Assembly: GCA_026418875.1 (NCBI GenBank)
Contig: JAOAAM010000793.1
Span: 1 to 5,267 of the forward strand
Reading direction: 5' to 3'
Origin: Gemmataceae bacterium
Lineage (GTDB): Bacteria; Planctomycetota; Planctomycetia; Gemmatales; Gemmataceae
DNA: 5,267 nucleotides
In this document: positions 1-5,267 of the stretch, one piece after another
How positions within the stretch are numbered: position 1 is the first letter of the stretch
Layout: every line of letters begins with the position of its first letter
Made by a program: the position numbers and the translations under genes
Notes under the pieces: generated by a model
The model's database searches: none
Told to the model about the DNA's origin: nothing
The model's input: the letters and a program-made list of their open reading frames with translations, nothing else

Positions 1-842
1 TGACCAAGTCCGTCAGCAAGCAACTCTTGCCCGTGTACGACAAGCCGGTCATCTATTACCCGCTGTCCATCCTGATGCTGGCCGGCATCCGGGACATCTT
101 GATCATCTCGACGCCGCGGGACGTGCCTTTGATCCAGGAACTATTAGGCAACGGCAACGATCTGGGGTTATCGTTGTCGTACAAGGTGCAGCCGCACCCG
201 GGCGGGATTGCGCAGGCATTTTTGTTGGGCGAAGAGTTCCTGGCCGGTCAGCCCTCTTGCTTGATCCTGGGTGACAACATTTTTTACGGGCATGACCTGG
301 TGCCGCTCCTCGTCGAGTCGGCGAAATTGGTGCGCGGGGCACACGTCTTTGCCTACCACGTGGACGACCCCGAGCGGTTCGGGGTGGTGGAATTTGATCG
401 GCACCGGAGGGCATTGTCCCTGGAGGAAAAGCCGAAGCAGCCGAAGTCCAACTGGGCCGTCACCGGTCTGTACTTCTATGACTCGCGGGTTGTCGATGTC
501 GCCAAAGGCTTGAAACCGTCGGCCCGAGGCGAACTGGAAATCACGGATGTGAACAAATGGTACTTGGAACGGGGTGAATTGACCGTCACTCCCCTGGGCC
601 GCGGCGTCGCCTGGCTGGATGCCGGCACCTTCGACTCGCTCATCTCGTCATCGATCTTCGTGCAGACGCTGGAACAGCGACAGGGCTTGAAAATCGCCTG
701 CATCGAGGAGATCGCCTTCTCCAAAGGCTTCATCAGCGCGACGCAGTTCGAAAAGCTCGCCGAGGCAAGCGGCAAAAGCGACTACGGTAAATACCTTCAG
801 CGGATCCTCGCCGAGTATCGCGCCGGCACCTACCTGGTCTGA
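1..842 (+). CDS. rmlA: Glucose-1-phosphate thymidylyltransferase (RmlA), 5' truncated by window edge
   Basis: The enzyme joins dTTP and glucose-1-phosphate to give dTDP-glucose and pyrophosphate, the first step toward dTDP-L-rhamnose and related sugars, in the cytoplasm. The frame is open from base 3 and ends at TGA 840-842, giving 279 visible residues. The first visible residues, [15 protein letters not shown], match the family just after the GGSGTRLxP nucleotide-binding loop, so about 20 residues including that loop lie upstream; full length would be near 299, normal for RmlA (about 290). The TTG at 27 falls inside the conserved [11 protein letters not shown] stretch and is not the start. 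Other hallmarks are [11 protein letters not shown] (metal-binding Asp at 273-275), [21 protein letters not shown], the [11 protein letters not shown] strand, [13 protein letters not shown] and [10 protein letters not shown]. No frameshift is seen. The usual partners rmlB, rmlC and rmlD do not follow; the next gene converges on it, so any partners must lie upstream. Identification is from remembered family motifs. Confidence 0.96.
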   Translation, partial: TKSVSKQLLPVYDKPVIYYPLSILMLAGIRDILIISTPRDVPLIQELLGNGNDLGLSLSYKVQPHPGGIAQAFLLGEEFLAGQPSCLILGDNIFYGHDLVPLLVESAKLVRGAHVFAYHVDDPERFGVVEFDRHRRALSLEEKPKQPKSNWAVTGLYFYDSRVVDVAKGLKPSARGELEITDVNKWYLERGELTVTPLGRGVAWLDAGTFDSLISSSIFVQTLEQRQGLKIACIEEIAFSKGFISATQFEKLAEASGKSDYGKYLQRILAEYRAGTYLV

Positions 843-886
843 TCCGGGCGCTTCGGCACCAGCATCCACGAGCATGTGCCCTGGCA

Positions 887-2509
887 TCAGCGGACGCCGC
901 TCTTCTGCCGTGCTGGAAGGAACTCGTCACCCGGGTTCCACGTGGGCAGGCGTTCCGCATTGGCGCAGTCCACCCCGACCGCGACCGCAAAGCGGACGAG
1001 TGTGGGAAAGCCGCTGAAGTCCCAATCTTCGCGGAATTCATCTTGCGGCGAGTGATAGATGCGATCCACGAATTGCTGATACTCCCGCTTGAGCAAATCG
1101 GCCGGTTTCCCCTTCAACCGCTCGCCGGTGGTCACGGAGAAGGCGGGCACGCCGCCTTTGGCCAGGGCAAAGTGATCGGAGCGGTAGTACAAGCCGAGGT
1201 GAGCACGCTGATCGGGTTCGATGGCCAGGTCGAAGCGGCGGGCCACTTCCTGAACGATGGGCCACGCCGTCGTCCGCTCGGCACCGCTGACGACGATCGA
1301 TTCGGGTTCTCCGAGCGGCAGGATCATGTCGAAATTGAGGTTGACGGCTGTCTTGCCCAGGGGCACGACGGGGTTGCCCGCGTAGTACATCGCACCGAGC
1401 AACCCCTTCTCCTCGGCGGTGGTCGCGAGGAAGATCGCCGAGCGCTTCGGCTTCGGATTCAGGTTCGCCCACTGTCGGGCGATCTCCAGCAACAGGGCCG
1501 TACCCGTCGCGTTATCGGCTGCCCCATTGTAAATCGCATCGCCCAAGACAGGCCGGCCCACGCCCAGATGATCCCAGTGCGCCGTGAAGATCACCGCCTC
1601 CGACTTCAATTCCGGGTCGCTCCCCTCAACCATCCCGACCACGTTGCGACTTTGGATTGGTTCTAGCCGACTGCGGATGTTCCCTTGCAAACGGACACCC
1701 AGCGAGTAGGCACGGAAGCCTTTGGTGTCGGCCTCCTTCAATGCCTCCTCCACGGTTTTGCCCGCGAGTTTCAGCAGTTTCTCGCCGGCCGCCGACGACA
1801 TCCACCCGGCGAACGCCAAGGCCGGCTCGCCGTCGTCCCGACGCAATTGGGCACCATCGAGCGTCTTCACGACCGTGTACGGATAACCAGCCGTCTCGGA
1901 TGTGTGGATGATGAACGCGGCCTTGGCTCCCCTTCGAGCCGCTTCCTCGAACTTGAATGTCCACCGACCGTAGTAAGTCAAGGCCCGACCGCCGAAGAAT
2001 TGCGGATCGTCCGAGGGCGGCTCGTTGGTGAATAACACGACCACTTTCCCGCGGACATCCACCCCGGCGTAGTCGTCCCAGCCGAACTCCGGAGCGGTGA
2101 TTCCGTGACCCACGAAGACTGCCTCGGCGTCGAACGTCTCTTCCTGCCGTTGCGTCCGACCCTGACCCGCGAATTCTTCTTCGATCTGAAACTCCAACCG
2201 TTGATTCCCTTGCACGGCGGATAGGGTCGTCGTCGTCTCCGTCACGACCCGGATGAGCGGGACCGTCTGGAAATAAGTTCCCCGTGCCCCGGCCGGTTGC
2301 ACGCCGGCTTTCCGAAGCGCGTCGGCCAGGTACTCAAGGGTCAACTCTTCGCCGCGAGTCCCCGGGCCACGGCCTTCGAGCCGATCCGACGAGAGATACT
2401 TCACATCGTCGCGGATTCGCCGCGCCATGTCGGCACGATCGTCCGCCCAGGCTCCATACCACGTCATACACCAACACATCGCAACGGCGAGCCAGCGCGA
2501 GCGATTCAT
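887..2509 (-). CDS. Secreted M28-family zinc aminopeptidase with PA domain
   Basis: Predicted exported di-zinc exopeptidase of 540 residues. ATG 2507-2509 is chosen because a GGGAGG ribosome site lies 8 bases upstream and the product then begins with a signal peptide: MNRSR, a hydrophobic stretch, then an A-W-A site with likely cleavage after residue 22. Residues about 125-275 resemble a PA (protease-associated) insert, including VFVGHGI, a GWDDYAGVDVRGKVVV strand and ARRGAKAAFIIH. The peptidase core follows with every M28 metal-site position in order: H311 and D313 in AHWDHLG, D332 in GAADNATG, E366-E367 in ATTAEEKG, D394 in LNFDMI, and H446 in YRSDHFA. Near the C-terminus, IYHSPQDEF and LPTWNPGDEF resemble those of related secreted M28 peptidases. 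It should act in the periplasm or outside the cell, removing N-terminal residues from peptides. Substrate specificity cannot be read from sequence; aminopeptidase, carboxypeptidase and glutaminyl-cyclase-like members share this fold. It stands alone, convergent with rmlA. Confidence 0.93.
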   Translation of the reverse strand: MNRSRWLAVAMCWCMTWYGAWADDRADMARRIRDDVKYLSSDRLEGRGPGTRGEELTLEYLADALRKAGVQPAGARGTYFQTVPLIRVVTETTTTLSAVQGNQRLEFQIEEEFAGQGRTQRQEETFDAEAVFVGHGITAPEFGWDDYAGVDVRGKVVVLFTNEPPSDDPQFFGGRALTYYGRWTFKFEEAARRGAKAAFIIHTSETAGYPYTVVKTLDGAQLRRDDGEPALAFAGWMSSAAGEKLLKLAGKTVEEALKEADTKGFRAYSLGVRLQGNIRSRLEPIQSRNVVGMVEGSDPELKSEAVIFTAHWDHLGVGRPVLGDAIYNGAADNATGTALLLEIARQWANLNPKPKRSAIFLATTAEEKGLLGAMYYAGNPVVPLGKTAVNLNFDMILPLGEPESIVVSGAERTTAWPIVQEVARRFDLAIEPDQRAHLGLYYRSDHFALAKGGVPAFSVTTGERLKGKPADLLKREYQQFVDRIYHSPQDEFREDWDFSGFPTLVRFAVAVGVDCANAERLPTWNPGDEFLPARQKSGVR

Positions 2510-2517
2510 CGACGTCG

Positions 2518-2523
2518 CCTCCC
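2518..2523 (-). promoter_or_regulatory. Shine-Dalgarno site deciding the M28 peptidase start
   Basis: The minus strand reads GGGAGG here, 8 bases before the ATG at 2507-2509. This spacing and the signal peptide that starts at this ATG fix the start. Two earlier in-frame candidates (GTG at 2666-2668 and ATG at 2561-2563) lack a comparable site. Confidence 0.8.
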
Positions 2524-2527
2524 GTAA

Positions 2528-2555
2528 GCCGTACTTCCCGACAATGGCCGTACTT
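2528..2555 (-). repeat. Tandem 9-base direct repeat (AAGTACGGC) just upstream of the M28 gene
   Basis: On the minus strand AAGTACGGC occurs twice, at 2547-2555 and 2528-2536, with a 19-base period (about two helical turns). The proximal copy ends 4 bases before the Shine-Dalgarno site of the M28 peptidase gene. This is directly visible. A role as an operator or RNA element is inference, since repeats this short can arise by chance. Confidence 0.45.
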
Positions 2556-2672
2556 GGATGCATTGCCCAATACGATAGTCCGGCGCGGCGAAGTGTCGAG
2601 ACGGGCTTGGACGGCTTGTTGTGAGCCTCGCCGCGGTCCGCGAAGCGACCCCAACTCCCCTCGGACACTCGG

Positions 2673-2718
2673 GTCGATTCGGACCGACAATGCGAGGACC
2701 AAGTCGATTTGGACCGAC
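2673..2718. repeat. Direct repeat GTCGATTYGGACCGAC x2, 30-base period
   Basis: GTCGATTCGGACCGAC at 2673-2688 and GTCGATTTGGACCGAC at 2703-2718 match at 15 of 16 bases, with starts 30 bases apart. A further GGACC lies midway at 2696-2700, so GGACC recurs at 2681, 2696 and 2711 with an exact 15-base period. The outer bases GTCG/CGAC make each copy weakly palindromic. The cluster sits about 165-210 bases upstream of the M28 start, where a distal operator could be. The repeat is seen directly; a regulatory role is inferred. Confidence 0.55.
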
Positions 2719-2839
2719 CGAAGCACCATCAACGTGCGGCCGAGTCCATCAGGATATGGCAGTCGGTGCGACGCCCCAGCACCTGGCGACGAGCCTTCAT
2801 GCCGCCGGGCCAAAATCGAGAGCGATCGCCCACGAACCT

Positions 2840-2992
2840 TCAACGTCGCAGCGTCTCGACCATGCGATCCGAGAGCAAAACATCGTTCCGAGGCGAAGGG
2901 CTGGTGGCACGCATCGGCCGGATCACGCCGACGATGCCGCAAATGACGACGAAACCGAGGAACGCGGCAAGCAAGTACGGACCTCGAAACAT
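2840..2992 (-). CDS. Small single-pass membrane protein, 50 aa, unknown function
   Basis: This frame runs from ATG 2990-2992 to TGA 2840-2842 and encodes 50 residues. The start is well bounded: an in-frame stop lies at 3014-3016, with no other start codon between, and AGCGAGG on the minus strand sits 7 bases upstream of the ATG. The product starts MFRGPY, followed by an uninterrupted hydrophobic span at about residues 6-24 (LLAAFLGFVVICGIVGVI), then R25 and R28, and a polar 25-residue tail rich in Ser, Pro and Arg. By the positive-inside rule the tail is more likely cytoplasmic, though R3 weakens this. By my count 36 of 50 codons end in G or C, consistent with real coding sequence in this genome. 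I recognise no family. It lies 223 bases after the caspase-family gene and 330 before the M28 gene on the same strand, so it may be its own transcription unit. A chance frame remains possible. Confidence 0.6.
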   Translation of the reverse strand: MFRGPYLLAAFLGFVVICGIVGVIRPMRATSPSPRNDVLLSDRMVETLRR

Positions 2993-2999
2993 GGGCTGG

Positions 3000-3006
3000 C
3001 CTCGCT
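3000..3006 (-). promoter_or_regulatory. Ribosome binding site of the small membrane-protein gene
   Basis: The minus strand reads AGCGAGG here, whose GAGG core ends 7 bases before the ATG at 2990-2992. It is a moderately strong site and part of the reason the short frame is called a gene. Confidence 0.5.
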
Positions 3007-3171
3007 TGGGGCATCATGGAGCGGAGACGGCCTGCCACCGGCAAATACGATGCCGACAAGGAAACATTCCGGACAAAATGATCCAAATCGTGGAATCGCT
3101 TGCAGTTCGGCAGAAGAAACGGCCTCACCGCAGGCGTGACCGACTGTGCGGTGCCGACGTCCTTAGGCGTT

Positions 3172-3198
3172 CAGCGGTCCGCGCAGCCTTCACCGCTG
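3172..3198 (-). terminator. Possible hairpin after the caspase-family gene
   Basis: CAGCGGT (3172-3178) pairs perfectly with ACCGCTG (3192-3198), a 7-base-pair stem with a 13-base loop. It begins 17 bases past the stop codon of the upstream gene. The position suits a terminator, but no T-rich run follows on the minus strand and the loop is long, so intrinsic termination is doubtful. Confidence 0.22.
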
Positions 3199-3215
3199 TG
3201 CGAAACTGTGACAAA

Positions 3216-5267
3216 TCACGGGGTGTAGTTCAGCAACTGTTGGCGGATGGTGTCGTTCCACGCTCCGAGGGCCTTTAATCCGCCTGCATCGGCAGCGGAG
3301 AATCGTTCAGCCGACTTTTGATACCGCTCCCGAGCGAGCCATTGTGCGAACTCGACCGAAGCTCGACGGAGCCGCTCCGGCGTCGGCTCCAAAGGCGGTT
3401 GGCCGGGAGTTGAGGGAATCACGGATAGGTCGACGGGATGCGTCAGCACCCCGATCCACTCCTTTTTTGCAACGTCCTCCTCTCTGCGGAAACGTTCAGG
3501 CAGGAGCAATGTCAGCTCCCGTTGAAGCGTGGGTTCAAGATCGGTGCCCAAGCTTTCCGGTGAGAGGGCCTCCTCTCGCCGGGACTCGTCGAGTCCGTGA
3601 CCTAGTCGCAGCAGATCCAGCGCCAGTCGGGCACGCCACGGGGCAGGTTCGGTCCATTTTCTGTTATTGGCCGGCGACGCGGCGCGGGGTTTGAGATCCT
3701 TAGCCTTGACGAACGCATCGATGGCCAGGGCGACGGCGGAGTCTCTCGCCGTTTGGTAGAGTCGAGCACGAACTGGGGCGGCCCATTGTACGGCCGTGAG
3801 GAAACGCCAAAAATCGAGCGGCGTGGGGCCGCCCTCCGTGCCGGCGAGACGAATCCGTCGGTCGGCTTCTTCCGATCCGAAAATCTGCCGCATCCGATTC
3901 AATTCGAACCTCACCTGGTCCGCCGCCGCGGTGATTTCCGCGATGGGGATCTCCTTTCTCTCTGCCACGGGTGTCAACCGTTGGCTCAGCTTCAGGGTGT
4001 TGGTTGTCAGTTGGTGCCAAAGTTGTTCTTCGATGGGGGTTCGCGGCAAACGGGCGAACGCGTCGGCCAGTGGCACCAAGGCGATGCGTGCTTCCTCGTA
4101 CTGCCGCCAGCCATGTTCCAGAGCACGTGCCTGGTCGCTCAGTTGCTCGTAGCGCTTCACCACGTCACGCAATTCACTCAGCCCCTGTCGGCGTTCTTCC
4201 TCGCCGCCCGCCGCCAAAGCGTGTAACGCCCGTCGGTGCAGATCGTCCGCCTCGGTCCAATCCGATTGGAACCATTTTGATAAGCGCGGATCGACGGCCA
4301 CTGCCTGTTCGGAGGCCTTCGCCGCCAAGAGTACAGCTTGGCGAACCCCCGCCAACGCCGGATCGTTCCAACGCTCTTGCACACGCGGATCCAACTCCGC
4401 CAAGAAGCGAAGTGCTCCGATTTCACCGTATCGCGAGGTCGATGGAAAACTCCGCAGCAGCGCATCGAACTCCCGGAGCAATTCAGGCGCGGGATCGGCC
4501 AACTCGACGAGTGAGTCGAAGACCTCAATCGCCAAGGCTGACTCGGAAATTTTCGTCCCGGGTTTGTCCGGGGAGTCCGGCTTCGGAGTTAACAGTTCCT
4601 GAAGCGGCTTCAGGTCGTCGGGTTTCAACGGTTGTCGGGTTGATTGAATCCGATCCCGCAGGGAGCGAACCAAGGTCCGAAGGGTCGGGTTTGCGGCTTC
4701 GCCACTCTGCCGGACGCGGGCGAGGGAGTGAGGCGGTAGCGGGGCGATGACCGACTCCCGCCGAATCTTTTGCAAGTCTTCATATCGAGCGATGAATTCG
4801 CTTTTCACGCGATCCGGATTCTCCCCCGCCAACCAATGAAGTTCGGCAAGCCAGAGCCGATGCTGCAAGTCGAGGAAGGTTCGAGGCACGACTCGGAAAA
4901 CCCCTTCTCGCTCCCATTGGTCGCGCTCGGTCCAACCATCCAGCAACCATTTCGGATAATCGCCCAGTGGCTCGGGCAGGGTCATCGGCGTGATCGGCTG
5001 GGGAGGTGAAAGCAAGACGAAATCGCGCCCTCTGCCATACACCTGCGGCGATTGGGCCGGACCGCGCACCGCCGCCATCCAATGGGGAACCTGGCTGCGG
5101 ACAAATTCGATCAACTCCCGCGCGGACACCCGCCCATCCTTCGCCGCGTCACTCCCCCATCCATCGGCGTGGCCCGACAGGGCCAAATCGACGAAAAAGC
5201 CAAAACCCGACCGTTGCAACCCCGGGGAGGCCCAAGCCCATTCATCTTGTCCGCATGAGGTGAGGAC
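3216..5267 (-). CDS. Caspase-family (peptidase C14-like) protein with ~600-aa helical C-terminal extension, 5' truncated
   Basis: The frame enters at the right edge with no stop and ends at TGA 3216-3218, giving 683 visible residues. TTG 5217-5219 is not the start, because in-frame codons before it continue a domain. Visible residues 1-87 look like the end of a bacterial caspase-like domain: VLTSCGQDEWAW, then the GFGFFVDLALSGHADG helix, KDGRVSARELIEFV and a closing GRGRDFVLL strand. In this family that SC motif normally follows the catalytic Cys, so I take the His/Cys dyad to lie off-window; whether it is intact is unknown. Residues about 90-683 match no domain I recognise. They are rich in Leu, Ala, Glu and Arg, look mostly helical, and contain a Pro/Lys-rich linker (LTPKPDSPDKPG) near residue 225, with no clear membrane span. 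Caspase-like proteins with long extra regions are common in Planctomycetota. It could cleave or bind proteins in signalling, but no substrate can be named. Confidence 0.8.
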   Translation of the reverse strand, partial: VLTSCGQDEWAWASPGLQRSGFGFFVDLALSGHADGWGSDAAKDGRVSARELIEFVRSQVPHWMAAVRGPAQSPQVYGRGRDFVLLSPPQPITPMTLPEPLGDYPKWLLDGWTERDQWEREGVFRVVPRTFLDLQHRLWLAELHWLAGENPDRVKSEFIARYEDLQKIRRESVIAPLPPHSLARVRQSGEAANPTLRTLVRSLRDRIQSTRQPLKPDDLKPLQELLTPKPDSPDKPGTKISESALAIEVFDSLVELADPAPELLREFDALLRSFPSTSRYGEIGALRFLAELDPRVQERWNDPALAGVRQAVLLAAKASEQAVAVDPRLSKWFQSDWTEADDLHRRALHALAAGGEEERRQGLSELRDVVKRYEQLSDQARALEHGWRQYEEARIALVPLADAFARLPRTPIEEQLWHQLTTNTLKLSQRLTPVAERKEIPIAEITAAADQVRFELNRMRQIFGSEEADRRIRLAGTEGGPTPLDFWRFLTAVQWAAPVRARLYQTARDSAVALAIDAFVKAKDLKPRAASPANNRKWTEPAPWRARLALDLLRLGHGLDESRREEALSPESLGTDLEPTLQRELTLLLPERFRREEDVAKKEWIGVLTHPVDLSVIPSTPGQPPLEPTPERLRRASVEFAQWLARERYQKSAERFSAADAGGLKALGAWNDTIRQQLLNYTP

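Larger units (their letters stand above)
2510..2839. other. 330-base intergenic region upstream of the M28 gene
   Basis: This stretch separates the small membrane-protein frame from the M28 peptidase start and should contain the peptidase promoter. I see a good ribosome site (2518-2523), a 9-base direct repeat (2528-2555) and a 15/16-base direct repeat with a three-fold GGACC period (2673-2718). I found no convincing -35/-10 pair; promoters in GC-rich, planctomycete-like DNA are hard to read by eye. Several frames are open through it on both strands, but they lack ribosome sites and recognisable protein features, and I do not call them genes. Confidence 0.6.

Noticed and set aside
843..886. 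Possible bidirectional terminator between the convergent rmlA and M28 genes
   Set aside because: The best stem is GGCAC (855-859) with GTGCC (876-880), only 5 base pairs around a 16-base loop with no A/T-tracts. Too weak to call.
1043..1666. 207-codon plus-strand frame antisense to the M28 gene
   Set aside because: It lies wholly over the catalytic core of the M28 peptidase, whose metal-binding motifs explain the sequence.
2465..2509. Lipoprotein signal at Cys12 or Cys14 of the M28 peptidase
   Set aside because: The residues before the cysteines (AVAM-C, MCW-C) do not fit a lipobox, and a standard signal-peptidase-I site (A-W-A) follows at residue 22.
2751..2822. 23-codon minus-strand frame beginning MKARRQV after the small membrane-protein gene
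   Set aside because: No Shine-Dalgarno sequence, very short, and no hydrophobic or structural feature to support it.
3064..3074. GGAA-ACA-TTCC short inverted repeat upstream of the small membrane-protein gene
   Set aside because: Four-base arms are too short to separate from chance, and no promoter elements could be placed around it.
3208..3219. GTGA-CAAA-TCAC palindrome over the caspase-family stop codon, resembling a CRP half-site pair
   Set aside because: The 4-base spacer does not fit the CRP/FNR consensus and the site sits at the 3' end of a gene, so it is probably chance.
2284..3278. Several long overlapping plus-strand open frames and a 264-codon minus-strand frame (2334-3128) across the intergenic region
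   Set aside because: Products are Arg/Pro/Ser-rich with no recognisable motif or ribosome site, and they overlap the M28 gene or the small membrane-protein frame out of phase. Long spurious frames are expected in GC-rich DNA.
3971..4750. 259-codon plus-strand frame antisense to the caspase-family gene
   Set aside because: Arg/Pro-rich shadow of a long conserved-looking minus-strand frame, with no ribosome site or domain. It reflects the codon bias of the opposite strand.

Overview
The window looks like chromosomal DNA of a moderately GC-rich Gram-negative-type bacterium. The best guess is Planctomycetota, possibly Gemmataceae-like. This is an inference from gene content: a caspase-family protein with a very long helical C-terminal extension, a Sec-exported PA-domain M28 peptidase, and wide intergenic spacing with little operon packing. 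There is no rRNA, tRNA, CRISPR array, insertion sequence or phage gene, so nothing fixes the taxonomy.

Layout. Positions 1-842 (+) hold the 3' part of a glucose-1-phosphate thymidylyltransferase gene (rmlA/rfbA), which lacks only about 20 N-terminal codons. It converges, with a 44-base gap, on a minus-strand gene (887-2509) for a secreted M28 zinc metallopeptidase with all five metal-site positions intact. Upstream of the peptidase start is about 330 bases without a convincing gene. It carries two small direct-repeat clusters that could be regulatory. Next, also on the minus strand, is a 50-codon open frame (2840-2992) with a good ribosome binding site and one clear membrane segment. A 223-base spacer with a weak hairpin follows. 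The rest of the window (3216-5267, -) is the C-terminal 683 codons of a large protein. Its first visible ~85 residues are the end of a caspase-like (C14) domain, and the remaining ~600 residues are an unrecognised helix-rich extension.

How the genes work together. RmlA makes dTDP-glucose for dTDP-rhamnose and surface polysaccharide. The peptidase acts outside the cytoplasm on peptides. The caspase-family protein, the small membrane protein and the peptidase share a strand but are separated by 223 and 330 bases, so a single operon is not supported. I see no defence island or clearly new multi-gene system. The items most worth a second look are the small membrane protein, the unassigned C-terminal region of the caspase-family protein, and the repeats before the peptidase gene.
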